Positions 48,422-60,429 of a stretch of DNA of 64,000 nt are shown in pieces. Source of the DNA: Entelurus aequoreus (lineage: Eukaryota; Chordata; Actinopteri; Syngnathiformes; Syngnathidae); NCBI RefSeq assembly GCF_033978785.1, contig NC_084757.1, positions 15,717,400 through 15,781,399 on the forward strand, written 5' to 3'. A model generated the notes under the pieces. That model made no database searches. It was not told where the DNA came from and saw nothing but the letters and a program-made list of their open reading frames with translations. How positions within the stretch are numbered: position 1 is the stretch's first letter; each line of letters begins with the position of its first letter. A program made the position numbers and the translations under genes.

Positions 48422-48888
48422 TTGCAAAATAGAGAGCTGTAGTGTTACTGTTTTTAACCTGAGTTTAATTTTGAAAAGAAACAGACGCCTCACAGAAAGT
48501 CCTGCAAAAGTGTCTGAGGGCCTCACGCCAGTGCGACATGTTGCCCTCGTAGCCCACAGCCTCACAGTCAGTAAGCAGGAAGATGCACCAGTGCAAAGCT
48601 GCTCCATATATTTATGTCACGGTTGACCTGCAGGCCACATGTCTACTTCATACTTATCAAGCTCGGCAGCTGCCAGCCACAATCCGCACACAGCCGTCCT
48701 CCCACTCTCGACCCACGGCTCGTGTGGGAGGGCGCTGTGACATTTCGCTGTGACCGAGTGTTTCTCACACGGGCGTTTGTGCGTGACAAATATGACCCAA
48801 CTCCACTTCCTAAACACGGACCCAAACAGTTGAAATAGCGTCTATCTGCAGGATGTGTTACTGTGACTCCATAATGTTAGCTTACTTT
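48422..48888. other. Stretch without recognised gene or repeat
   Basis: GC-balanced (CCGCACACAGCCGTCCTCCC). Frames on both strands overlap each other and have no recognisable domain. Confidence 0.4.
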
Positions 48889-49541
48889 GTTGCGCACTCC
48901 ACAATCTCCACTTGGCTGCAGTGATCCTTTTTCTAGCTGCCCTCAGTCTTCTCTTAAAGAAACATCCATGTGCCTTAGTTCTGCATCTTTCAGTATTATT
49001 CTCCACCTTCTCCCATTTGCTGCAGCTGCCCTCAGTCTCCTGTTGGATAAAACACACTGTTGCTCTGCCTTAGCTCTTTGCAGTTTTATATTGTCCACAA
49101 TCTCAATTTTTTTTTTTGCAGCCCTCAGTCTCCTCTATGATAACATACTCTGTTTTTGCTTCGGAAAATGTGTTACTGAACCCCACAGTCTCCACTTTAC
49201 TGCTCCGGCCCTCCGTTTCCTTTCATGCTGTAGTTAAACTACAGTATTATAATCCACAATCTCCACTTTGCTGCAGCTGTCCACAGTCTCCTCTTAGATA
49301 ATAGATACTGTTTTTGTGCCTTAGCCGTTGGACGCTGCAGTTTTATACAGTCCACAATATCCACCTTGATGCAGCACTCCATTTACCTGCAGCCCTGAGT
49401 TTCTTCCTGTATAAAACACCCTTTTTGCATTATCTCTGGAAGATAGGTTATTGAACTCCACAGTCTCCACTTAACTGCTGCGGCCCTTTGTCTCTTCTCA
49501 ACCAGTGGACCTGTAGTTATTATACTTCAGTTAAACTACAG

Positions 49542-49815
49542 CAGTGGTCCCCAACCACCGGGCCGATTGGTACCGGGCCGCGCAAAAAATTTAAAAAAAT
49601 AAATAAATAAATAAATATATATATATATATTTTTTTTTATTAAATCAACATAAAAAACACAATATATACATTATATATCAATACAGTCTGCAGGGATACA
49701 GTCCGTAAGCACACATGATTGTATTTCTTTATGAAAAAACAAATTAAAAACACATTTTAAAAAATCCCCCCCCCCCGGTCCTTGGGACAAGCTACAAAAA
49801 GGTTGGGGACCACTG
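49542..49815. mobile_element. 274-bp hAT-type MITE (CAGTGGTCCCCAACC)
   Basis: CAGTGGTCCCCAACC/GGTTGGGGACCACTG inverted termini with perfect 8-bp duplication AACTACAG (49534-49541, 49816-49823). Reverse-oriented relative of 27295-27561. Confidence 0.96.
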
Positions 49816-49835
49816 AACTACAGCACTGTTATTAC

Positions 49836-50472
49836 TAGGGATAACCCCGATAAATGCGTTAAAATGTAATATCGGAAATTATCGGTATCGTTTTTTTTAT
49901 TATCGGTATCGGGTTTTTTATTTTTTATTTTTTTTATTTTTTTTAAATTAAATCAACATAAAAAACACAAGATACACTTACAATGAATGCACCAACCCAA
50001 AAAACCTCCCTCCTCATTCACACAAAAGGGTTGTTTCTTTCTGTTATTAATATTCTGGTTCCTACATTATATATCAATATATATCAATACAGTCTGCAAG
50101 GGATACAGTCCGTAAGCACACATGATTGTGCGTGCTGCTGGTCCACTAATAGTACTAACCTTTAACAGTTAATGTTACTCATATTCATTAATTACTAGTT
50201 TCTATGTAACTGTTTTTATATTGTTTTACTTTCTTTTTTATTCAAGAAAATGTTTTTAATTTATTTATCTTATTTTATTTTATAATTTTTTTTTAAAAAG
50301 TACCTTATCTTCACCATACCTGGTTGTCCAAATTAGACATAATAATGTGTTAATTCCACGACTGTATATATCGGTTGATATCGGTATCGGTTGATATCGG
50401 TATCTGTAATTAAAGAGTTGGACACTATCGGAATATCGGATATCGGCAAAAAGCCATTATCGGACATCCCTA
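49836..50472 (-). mobile_element. 637-bp hAT-type MITE with 8-bp duplication
   Basis: Ends TATCGGACATCCCTA. The left end TAGGGAT has lost part of its terminus. The perfect duplication GTTATTAC flanks it (49828-49835, 50473-50480). Same family as 24663-25306. Confidence 0.94.
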
Positions 50473-50999
50473 GTTATTACAATATCCACTTTGTTGTTGC
50501 TGCCCGCAGTCTCCTCTTGGATGAAACAGAATGTTGTTGTGCCTTAGCTGTTGCAGTGTTTTATAAAATCCACAATCTTCACCTTGCTGCGGCTCTGCAT
50601 ATACCTGCAGCCCTCAGTCTCCTCTTTGGAAAACATACCCGTTTTATGCTCTGGAAAATGTCTTATTGAACTCCACAGTCTCCACTTTACTGCTGCGGCC
50701 CTCAGTCTCCTCTCAGACTAGTGGCCCTGTTGCTATATGTTAGCTAAGCCACAGTATTGATCTCCACAGTCTCCATGTTCTTGAAAAAGAGACAGTGTTG
50801 CTGTGCCTTAGCTGTTGCAGTGTTTATAGTCCACAATCTGCGCCTTGCTGCAGCGCTCCATTTACTTGCAACCCTCAGTCTCCTTTTGGATAACACACTC
50901 AGCGGTTTCGCTTCAGTTTTAAATAGTCTACAATCTCCACCTCGATGCAGCGCTCCATTTACTTACAGCCCTCAGTCTCTTCCTGGATAGAATACCCCT

Positions 51000-51480
51000 T
51001 TTTTGCAATCCCAGCAGGCACAAGACATTGAAACAACGTTGAAGACTTGAATTACTTCCTGTCGTTGAGCAACTCAAACTTGCTTTTTGACAACGTTTTA
51101 TCAATGTTGGGTTCTGACGTTGATTTGACCATTGAAATTTGGTCTTTTCCCGACCAACAACGTGGATCCAACATTAAAATTAAAAAGTTAAAGTACCAAT
51201 GATTGTCACACACACACACACACGAGGTGTGGTCGAAATTATTCTCTGCATTTGACCCATCACCCTTTGATCACCCCCTGGGAGGTGAGGGGAACAGTGA
51301 GCAGCAGCGGTGGCCACGCCCGGGAGTCATTTATATCGATTTAACCCCCAATTCCAACCCTTGATGCTGCATGCCAAGCAGGGAGGTAATGGGTCCCATC
51401 ATCAGACACCAATGTTGTACTAATTTACAAATGCAACGTTGTTTTAAAGTCAGTTTTAAAGGACATGTACGTTGTATCAA
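51000..51480. mobile_element. MITE-like repeat (CCCAGCAGGCACAAGACATTG) containing a SINE body
   Basis: AACAACGTTGAAGAC, TCAATGTTGGGTTCTGACG and AACGTTGTTTTAAAGTCAG form a repeated CAACGTTG-rich element, split by a reverse SINE body at 51184-51399 (GTACCAATGATTGTCACAC, GGGAGGTGAGGGGAACAGTG). Family assignment is from memory. Confidence 0.65.
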
Positions 51481-51614
51481 TGCCTGTTACTCTGGAAGAT
51501 GGGTTATTGGACTCCACAGTCTCCACTTTACTGCTGCGGCCCTCAGTCTCCTCTCAGACCAGTGACCCTGTTTCTAAGCGTCAGTTAAACTACAGTATTA
51601 CAACCCACCACTTT

Positions 51615-51673
51615 TAAGATTAAAGTACCAATGATTGTCACACACACACTAGATGTGGTGAAATTTGTCCTCT
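51615..51673 (-). mobile_element. Short SINE fragment
   Basis: TTAAAGTACCAATGATTGTC, then CACACACACTAGATGTGGTG and TTGTCCTCT: the 3' tip of the same SINE family. Confidence 0.75.
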
Positions 51674-52268
51674 TCCACTGTGTTGCAGTTGCCCTCAGTC
51701 TCCTCTCGGATAAAAGACACTGTTGCTGCCTGTGCCTTAGCTGCTGGACCCTGCAGTGTTACACAGTCCACAATCTCCACCTTGCTGCAGTGCTCCATTT
51801 CCTTGCAGCCCTCAGTCTCTTCTTGGATAACATGCCCTAAGTGTATGCCTTCGCTCTGGAATCTGTGTTATTGAAGTCCACAGTATCTACTTTACTTATG
51901 TCCTGTAAGCCAATGGTCCCGTTGCTATGCGTTACTTACTGTAAACTACAATGCTATAAGCCACAATATCCAATTTGCTGCCCTCAGTCTTCTCTTGGAT
52001 AAAATAATGTTGAAAAGTCAATTTTCTGCCCCCAAAACACCATTGTCAAGTTAGCGCCCGCCCAAAACAATGCAATTCACATCCTATCTGTGAGTGTGGA
52101 AACTCTCAAGTGGTTTCTAGCTGCATCCAGCGACAAATCCATGTGCGTGTTCTACTAATTAGGTGATGTCTTCTCTCCGTGTGACCTCAGGAAACATTTT
52201 CTCGTTACGTGCTCGGGCGCTCGTCCTAAAGCGACTGCAGCAGAGCATGTGTGATTGCTGCAGGAGTC

Positions 52269-52380
<112 letters not shown>

Positions 52381-52479
52381 AAAAACATCTTATAGTGGGT
52401 CAAAGGAGGCAAAGTATAACATGTGGGTGATAAACACGCAAAGATATTTATGGATTGTTCTTTAGCCCCAAAATCCACC

Positions 52480-52481
52480 GA

Positions 52482-52515
<34 letters not shown>

Positions 52516-52640
52516 GTTCTTGTATTTCTACCCTTCTTGAGACATCAACAAGGAAAAGTACCTTCCATATGAGGACCGATGAACAAGTTAGGACCGAAAT
52601 CATGGTCCCAATATGGAAAACCATTGCATCTAACAGAGAG
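52480..52640. repeat. (GT)n with flanking dispersed repeat (copy A)
   Basis: GTGTG(T)n leads into TTCTTGTATTTCTACCC, GAGACATCAACAAGGAAAAG and TACCTTCCATATGAGGACC. Copy B at 54031-54240 has the same right flank. Confidence 0.85.
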
Positions 52641-52884
52641 CCAAATACTAGAGTCCGTGAACATTGCTCCAAAGCTTGTTGGTTTAATGTGCACACAAAA
52701 GTAAACATTGAAAAGGTGCAAAGGCAGCAATTTATGATAAAACAAGACTGCAGCTAAAGGACTTCCCTAGTCATCCCCTGACTTTACGATTTCCGGTGCT
52801 GACGTAAGACAACCCGCGTCCTATATGTGACCATACAGATACACTACGGAACTAAAATTATAGTGGCCATTAACAGTTAGCTTC

Positions 52885-53240
52885 TAAAGCTGGGTTGCCC
52901 AAAGTGCGGCACAGGGGTCATCTGTGGTCCGTGACTCGTTTGTCATCTGCCTTAAGCACGTTACAAAAAACAAAAAAAATAGAGATCTCATTTGCACCCC
53001 TGGTGGTGAAATCTATCAAAATTAGGGTTGTCTCAAAAAAGAGGGATTTTTCCAATTGACTGTGTGTCAGTTTTAAAAGGGCTCCCCCTCTGGTCAACAT
53101 ATGAAATAACAAGTGTGTGTAAAAATTTGAAGTGCTACCTCTCTGGCCAACATATGTAATGACAAGTGTGTGTAAGACATTGAAATGCGCCCCCTTTGGT
53201 CAAAATTAATTAAAAAAATGTTTTAAAACAAATATGTATA
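52885..53240. repeat. MITE end fragment and short tandem duplications
   Basis: TTGCCCAAAGTGCGGCACAGG resembles the hAT-type termini above. Then AACATATGTAATGACAAGTG-like segments occur twice. Related sequence recurs at about 54240-54480. Confidence 0.55.
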
Positions 53241-53329
53241 TAGAGACATACTGTAATAACTTGAAGTAAATAATGAAGATTAAAAACCAATTACAAACGA
53301 AAAAATTCCAAAAAATGAACTAAAAGCAG

Positions 53330-53900
53330 TCCTTTTCTCACAATGTGTCGACTTTTTTCTTATAAAATTGGGAACAATTTCTCATATTATTTCTGTTCCT
53401 GTAATATTGCAATATTTTCTTGTAAAAAAATGTATGTAAAATTATAACTTTTTACTACAAAATGGTGACATTTGTCATACCAAATTCCAACTTTTATCAC
53501 AATATTGCCAATTTTTTGGTTGTTCTTGTAAAATAGTGACATTTTTTGAGTAAAAATATGACTTTTGTCATCATTTTGCCAAGTAAAAATTGCAATTATT
53601 ATTACAATATTGCCAAAATGTGTAAGTTTTCCTAAAAAATTGTGACTTTTGTCGAGTAAAATTACGATTCTTTTCATAAAATTGCCAAACTTTTAAGTTT
53701 TTTTTTAAAATTGCGACTGTTATCGAGTAAAATTCCAACTTTTATCATAATATTGCACAAATGCTCAGTTTTTCTTGTAAAATTTTGACTTGCGTCGAGT
53801 AAAATGATGACTTTTATTATAATACTGCCAAAATTCTAAATTTTACTTGTGAAATTTTGACCTTTTTGTTGTGAAATTCCAACTCATTTTTCACAACACG
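53330..53900. repeat. Degenerate AT-rich tandem repeat, ~65-75-bp unit
   Basis: TTTCTTGTAAAATTGTGAC-like, GAGTAAAATTCCAACTTTTATC and ATAATATTGCCAAA recur about eight times with heavy drift. Confidence 0.85.
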
Positions 53901-53939
53901 CTTTTTTATATTTGCATAGTATGTATATATTATTAATGT

Positions 53940-54028
53940 TGTAAATACACATCTTTATATATCTAGAAAAGGTGGTCCTAAAGAGGTAGGCATTTTTCGG
54001 AGGTCTCAAGAAGGTAACAAATACAAGA

Positions 54029-54115
<87 letters not shown>

Positions 54116-54240
54116 CTTGTATCTCTGCCATTCTTGAGACATCAACAAGGAAAAGTACCTTCCATATGAGGACCGGTGGACAAGCTGGGACATAAATCAT
54201 GGTCCCAATACAGAAAACCATTGCATCTAATAGAGAATGT
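53940..54240. repeat. (GT)n with inverted flanks (copy B)
   Basis: GGAGGTCTCAAGAAGG and ATACAAGAA precede about 85 bp of (GT)n. TTCTTGTAT and CTTGAGACATC follow, so the flanks are partly inverted around the microsatellite. Confidence 0.9.
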
Positions 54241-54585
54241 CTCATTTGCACCCCTGGTGGTGAAATCTATTAAAATTATTGGGTGGTCCCAAAAATGAGG
54301 GATTTTTCAAAATGACTGTTTGTCAGATTTAAAAGTGCTCCCCCTCTGGCCAACATATGTAATAACAAGTGTGTGTAAGAAATTGAAATGCGCCCCCTTT
54401 GGCCAAAATTTATATAAACAAATAAAATAAATATGTATATAGAGACATACTGTAATAACTTGAAGTAAATAATGAAGATTTAAAACCAATTACAAACAAA
54501 AAATAAAAACAAATAAAAATGAACTAAAAACTTACCTTTTTTATATTTGTATGTATATACCATTAATGTTGCAAATACAAATCTT

Positions 54586-54779
<194 letters not shown>

Positions 54780-54989
54780 AGAAAGTGTAACATGTGCGTG
54801 ATAAACACAGAGAGATATTTATAGATTGTTCTTTAGCCCCAAAACTCACCGAGTGTGTGTGTGTGTACAACGTGCAGTCATGCTTCACACTACACACATA
54901 TCACATGTAGAGGATCTCGCTTGCTGTGACGTACTAAAGGGATCCAGACTATTTTTAGAGTGGAACTGCAGGGATTCGCTACTGCTGTG

Positions 54990-54994
54990 CATTG

Positions 54995-55034
<40 letters not shown>
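54990..55034. repeat. (GT)n microsatellite
   Basis: Two GT runs separated by TTTGTG. Confidence 0.9.
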
Positions 55035-55516
55035 CATGCTTTGCTCTTTTGCAAGCCGGACCTCATGCTTCACTGTTTTTATTCCGCAAAAGCAGTATCT
55101 TTTCGCAGCATTACGTTGTATTAATGTGTGTGTTTTTGTACGAGTACACAACAAGGTGCGCGCATGTTGTGACCTTGAAACCGTACCTCGGTTTCAAGGT
55201 CACGGTTCGGTTTATTTTGTCTACGGCAAGGGATTCTGGCAAATTCACAGGGAAGTTTGATGGTTTTACTAGTTCAACACGGTTTAACGTCTTCTTTTTT
55301 TTTTACGTTTGCACGACAAGTACATTGTACTTACATTTTTTTGTACGGCCACAGTTTCCATTGTTTGCCATGGTTTCTATGGTTACACCTCATAAACATT
55401 GCAGCATGTTGTGGTGTGCAGTAATTACTATCATTATCTCCATGCGCACTAAATAACGTTTGGCCACAAATTCAAAGCAGTGAGGCCCCAAGTTGTATTT
55501 TTCATCTGAAAGTATA
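55035..55516. other. Stretch without recognised gene
   Basis: Contains a short imperfect inverted repeat (CCTTGAAACCGTACC / GGTTTCAAGGTCACGG, about 55172-55206). The frames here start inside the GT tract and are not supported. Confidence 0.4.
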
Positions 55517-55915
55517 TTAAAGGGATCATATTATGATTTTTTTTCCCCCTACATTTAAAACACTTCCTTCTGGTCTGCATAACATGTAATGATGGTTCTT
55601 GGGTCAACATTTTGCATCAATTTAGTTTTACAGACCGACTTCGAGCCGTTTTCTGACCGCGTCTTCAGGTCGCGCCATTCTGTTTTCTTATTTACGGGCC
55701 TCCACTTCGACAGCGTCTTCTTCTCGCCATACATGTTGTAGTTTTTAGCATGTCCATATGGAGTCTACTGACAGATGTAAGTTCGAACTATACGCTACTT
55801 TGTATTAGAAATGGCAAGAGCGGAGGATAACGAAAAAAGAAGTTGCTCAACGACTACAATGGCAGACTCGTGCAATGCACTTTGGGTAAATTTATACCAT
55901 ATATGGATAAAACTG

Positions 55916-57350
55916 TCATGATCCGTGGGCCGGATCATGTTTTTGTTATGTTCTGTTATTTTTGGACTCCCTGAGTTCTGGGTTTGTTTTGGTTTCTATG
56001 GGGATTAATTGGGTTCACCTGCCTCTGGTCAGTGGTCTGCACGCTCACCTGCAGTCGACCACTAATCAGAGATCTATTTATTCACCTCTCTCGCCACACT
56101 CGTCCTGGCTTCTTTGTTTGCTACACGCAACTGCTACGTGAGTATTCCTGTCTTTAGTCTATGCTAAGCATACTTGCCAGCCCTCCCGATTTTTCCGGGA
56201 GATTGGTTGAAATTCGGGAGTCTCCCAGAAATTCGCGAGGATTGGCAAGTATGACCCTTTACTAAAGGGGCATACTAAAGGGTCTCCCGATTTCTTCCGG
56301 GAGATATTCGGGAGGGGCACTGAAATTCGGGAGTCTCCCGGAAAAATCGGGAGGGTCCTTTTACCATACTTACCAACCCTCCCGATTTTTCTGGGAGTTT
56401 CCCGAATTTCAGTGCCCCTCCCGAAAATCTCCCGGAAGAAATCGGGAGACCCTTTAGTATGCTCCTTTAGTAAAGGGTCATACTTGCTAACCCTCCCGAT
56501 TTTTCCGGGAGACTCCCGAATTTCAGTGCCCCTCCCAAAAATCTCCCGGGGCAACCAATCTCCCGAATTCAGGAGTCTCCCGGAAAAATCGGGAGGGTTG
56601 GCAAGTATGGTCAAGGGTCCCGAATTCGGGAGATTGGTTGCCCCGGGAGATTTTCGGGAGGGGCACTGAAATTGGGGAGTCTCCCGGAAAAATCGGGAGG
56701 GTTGGCAAGTATGGTCAAGGGTCCCGAATTCGGGAGATTGGTTGCCCCGGGAGATTTTCGGGAGGGGCACTGAAATTCAGGAGTCTCCCGGAAAAATCGG
56801 GAGGGTCCTTTTACCATACTCACCAACCCTCCCGATTTTTCCGGGAGTTTCCCGAATTTCAGTGCCCCTCCCGAAAATCTCCCGGAAGAAATCGGGAGAC
56901 CCTTTAGTTATGCCCTTCTAGTAAAGGGTCATACTTGCCAACCCTCCCGATTTTTCCGAGAGACTCCCGAATTTCAGTGCCCCTCCCGAAAATCTCCCGG
57001 GGAAACCAATCTCCCGAATTCGGGAGTCTCCCGGAAAAATCGGGAGGGTTGGCAAGTATGGTCAAGGGTCCCGAATTCGGGAGTTTGGTTGCCCCGGGAG
57101 ATTTTCGGGAGGGGCACTGAAATTCGGGAGTCTCCCGGAAAAATCGGGAGGGTTGGCAAGTATGATGCTAAGTGTTAGCCATAGCATCCAGTGCGATTGG
57201 CACTTTTTCCTTTTGCTTGTTTCCTGTTTTTGGTTTAAGCTATGATTTATGATAAATAAATCATGCTCCTACCTGCACGTCCTGTTTGGAGTGGTCCGTT
57301 TGCATCCCGGGGGAACGAACCTTGCAGCAAGCTGCAACCCCGCCGTAACA
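55916..57350 (+). mobile_element. Dispersed repeat inserted in the TTAA element
   Basis: Left: GTCATGATCCGTGGGCC, TTTTTGTTATGTTCTGTT, GGGGATTAATTGGGTTCACC. Right: TACCTGCACGTCCTG, GTGGTCCGTTTGCATCCCGG, GCTGCAACCCCGCCGTAACA. Outer parts match 28590-28970. The palindromic array (56169-57160) splits it at GCTAAGCATACTTG / GATGCTAAGTG. Confidence 0.75.
56169..57160. repeat. Array of alternating palindromic MITEs (CCCTCCCGATTTTTCCGGGAG)
   Basis: The segment CATACTTGCCAACCCTCCCG plus ATTTTTCCGGGAGACTCCCG and AATTTCAGTGCCCCTCCCG appears many times in alternating orientation. TTGGCAAGTATGGTCAAGGG and its complement separate copies. Each unit is itself palindromic. Confidence 0.95.
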
Positions 57351-57538
57351 AAAACATCACAATTGGGGCAAATTCCAAACGGCTCGTTTGGAGGAAGTGT
57401 GATGGTTTTATAAATATCTCCACAATGCCTTCATGGTTTGATTTAACATTTTCCGGGACTTATGCAGATCCCAAATACACAAAAAAAAGTACCAATCGGT
57501 AGGAAAAGTTGGTTTTGCTTAATAGGGTCCCTTTAAGT

Positions 57539-58190
57539 CAGGGGTGTCAAACTCATTTTAGCTCAGGGGCCGCAGGGAGGAAAAACTGTTCACACGCGGG
57601 CCGGACTATTAAAATCATGGCATTAAAACTAAAAAATTAAGACAACTTCAGATTGTTTTCTTTGCCTTACTTTGGCCAAAAATAGAACAAACACATTCTT
57701 GAAAATATTACAATAAAAATATAGAAAAAAAATACCGGCAGCGGTAAAGTTTAGATCCATGAAGGAAAGAAGAAAGTGAATGAATGTTTATAGCTGAATA
57801 CATTTACATTTAAAAATGTGTTTTCTTTTGTATTTTTTTTAAATGAATTAAGTAACCTCTATGACAACCTTTTTCCAAAACACAATATAGAATGTGAGTC
57901 ATAACAGGATAATGCATACATTTATCATTTGTTTTTAAAACGCTTACAAAAAAGTGGGACCCCAAAAATGTACTGTGGGACCCCATTTTATTGACTTGAT
58001 GGGGTCCCTGGGACCCCATTTTGAAAATTCCTGGCGCCAACACCGATGGAGTATCGGTGCGTGCAAAACAGCAGCAGGCGGCTGTGGCCTGTGGGCCGGT
58101 TCTAATACTAATCAAATATCATCCCGGGGGCCGTAGATAATTCATTCACGGGCCGGATCTGGCCCGCGGGCTTTGGCTTTGACACCCCTG
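57539..58190 (+). mobile_element. Complete 652-bp hAT-type MITE
   Basis: CAGGGGTGTCAAACTC at the left and TTTGACACCCCTG at the right, with perfect duplication CTTTAAGT (57531-57538, 58191-58198). The duplication overlaps the TTAA end of the previous element. Confidence 0.96.
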
Positions 58191-58380
58191 CTTTAAGTGC
58201 ATAGTATTGCCTTGGACAAAATATACAAAATAAATGAGTGTGAGTGTTGCTTGCTTTCCCTTTCCAGTAAAAGTAAAGCATCAGTGAATCACATGTTCTG
58301 CTATAAACTTGATGGCCTGATTTTTTTCCCTTTTAACAATGGCCACATTACGACACCATCACTTCACACCCCCCTCCTCG

Positions 58381-58382
<2 letters not shown>

Positions 58383-58463
<81 letters not shown>
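58383..58463. repeat. (CA)n microsatellite
   Basis: About 40 uninterrupted CA units. Confidence 0.97.
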
Positions 58464-58466
<3 letters not shown>

Positions 58467-59057
58467 GACCCTTTGAAGAGTGGAGGCATAAACACACACT
58501 CACATCTGGATGCCATCCCCCCCTTCTCCGCAAAGACCCCTGGTTTAGCGTGAGAGGACTCACTCGCATAACTTTTCGACTACAAAGAGCTTGGAATAGG
58601 AATAAGAATAGTGGCGACATATTACTTCGGACTACCTTGGAAATTATTACAAAATGTTCCCCTAAAACATCAATATTTCGACGTACTTTTTAAAATCATA
58701 GATGTAAAGTGTATTTTTTTCATTTTTTTATGCACTTTTTGTCGTAAAAACACAACTTTTTTTCAATTGAGAACAAAAACCAAGATGTTATATTTTCACA
58801 AAATGAAGAGTGTAATATTAATTATGAACTAATTCCAGCTTTGACCACGTCAATAACTCATAACAACCCTGATTTTTTTTATGCAATATTGTTTTTGGAG
58901 CTAATAATTCAGAATATTGCAAACAATGTGGTTATAATAGGAGTCAATGGGACCAAAATGGTGCCAAGAATAAATAGTGTAGACTTCAATCCAAATCTCT
59001 TATTGTACACAATTTAAAATGGAGGAGATCATGGATTTTTTTTTTAAAGAATATATT
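58464..59057. other. Stretch without recognised gene or repeat
   Basis: AT-rich. The frame at 58611-58832 is Phe/Lys-rich low complexity and not supported. Confidence 0.4.
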
Positions 59058-59065
59058 GTATATAC

Positions 59066-59793
59066 CAGACCTGGGCATTCTGCGGCCCGCGGGCCGCATC
59101 CGGCCCTTTGTACGTCCCTGTCCGGCCCGCGTGAGGCCAATTATAATTTACAAAATAAATTTTAAAAAGTATCTATTTCGAGTGTGCAATACAACAGTGC
59201 TGCTTTTGTTTTGAAAAGCGTTATTTGTATTACTTCCGTGTGGACGTATGCTCGTGCGCGCAGCGGCAATCACAAATTACAAAATAAATTTTAAAAAACA
59301 TATTTGTCGTGCGTGCAATACAACTGTGCTGCTTTTATTTTGAAAAGTGTTATATGTGCGTATGTCCTGTGAGGGAAGGCGCACAGCAACAAGTGATGCC
59401 CGGTTATCCCCGAGACGCTAAAAAGAGAAAAGTTGATGACGAATGGCGTGTTTTCAACAAGACATGGACTGCCAAGTAAAGGTAAAGCCGTGTGCTTATT
59501 TGTAGTACACACGTTGCTGTGTTTAAAGAATATAGTGTAACGACCTGCTGAAGTAGATGTTGTCTTCTTGAGTTGCGTAAATAAGAAGAGAGGAGACGTG
59601 CGTGTGGAAGGAACGAGATATGTTGAGCTGTGTTAGTATAGCTTGCTCAATAAAAGTTTAAAAAGAGCGTCAGACTTGATGTGCACTTCTTCTGGACGCT
59701 ACAATTGGTGTCAGAAGTAAAACTTTGCGCATACTTCACTGTTTGTGTGCTACGTCATCAGGAGGTACGTGCCACGTGAGGAGCTCGCCGCAA

Positions 59794-59835
<42 letters not shown>

Positions 59836-60424
59836 CGTTTACAGGTGCAGCCACGCTGCTTGCCACGGGGGGAATTCCGCCCTCAATGAAGACTCCCAGG
59901 TTTGATGGCAAGGCGAACTGGGAGGCATTTCATCCCACTTGTGACATCAATTGTAGCGTCCAGAAGAAGTGCACACCAAGTCTGATGCTCTTTTTAAACT
60001 TTTATTGAGCATGCTATACTAACACAGCTCAACTTATCTTGTTCTTTCCAGAAGGAAAACCAATCCTCACTCCTCATTTCCGCAACAGCAACGCTTTCTC
60101 CTTCTTCGCCAATCACCTTACAGGCGTGCTACGTTCACAACAAAGAGGAGGCAGGATAAAGTGACAGAAATTGAAATTTTTGTATTGTAATATACATCAG
60201 GAAGTGTTGTGTAAGAAAGTGTTAAAAATAAAACCATCAAAAGCCATCTGCTTTTGTATAAAGATAAGTTAGGTTAAATGAAAATATTATTATTATTATT
60301 ATCTATCTTACGGTATATCAAAAATAATTTGAGCAAAATGTAATTGAAATATTGTCGGTGTGGCCCTCCAGCAGTGCTCGGGTTGCTCATGCGGCCCCCG
60401 GTAAAAATTAATTGCCCACCCTTG
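59066..60424 (+). mobile_element. 1359-bp hAT-type element with an LTR-retrotransposon insert
   Basis: CAGACCTGGGCATTCTGCGG at the left and TTGCCCACCCTTG at the right, with perfect duplication GTATATAC (59058-59065, 60425-60432). Same family as 15345-16552. The insert at about 59488-60135 is retroviral-type sequence absent from the other copy. Confidence 0.93.
59520..60135 (+). mobile_element. LTR retrotransposon fragment: LTR end, primer-binding site, gag start, inverted LTR end
   Basis: An LTR 3' part (CAATAAAAGTTTAAAAAGAG, GTGCACTTCTTCTGGACGC) ends in ACA followed by ATTGGTGTCAGAAGT, a primer-binding-site-like sequence. A frame at 59745-60008 includes MKTPRFDGKANWEAF, like the start of a Gypsy-type gag. 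From about 59952 the LTR returns inverted (TAGCGTCCAGAAGAAGTGCA, CTTTTATTGAGCATGC). No pol is present. Confidence 0.75.
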
Positions 60425-60429
60425 GTATA

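Larger units (their letters stand above)
48889..52010. repeat. Old degenerate tandem repeat, interrupted by younger elements
   Basis: Variants of TCCACAGTCTCCACTTTACTGC, GCTGCGGCCCTCAGTCTCC and CTTGGATAAAACA...GTTGCTGTGCC recur about every 80-100 bp, with strong drift. MITEs (49542-49815, 49836-50472), another repeat (51000-51480) and SINE pieces interrupt it. Confidence 0.88.
55521..57532 (+). mobile_element. TTAA-target element holding nested repeats
   Basis: AGGGATCATATTATGATTTT at the left and AATAGGGTCCCT at the right, flanked by TTAA (55517-55520, 57533-57536). The core is occupied by a second repeat (about 55916-57350) that contains a palindromic array. Confidence 0.75.
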
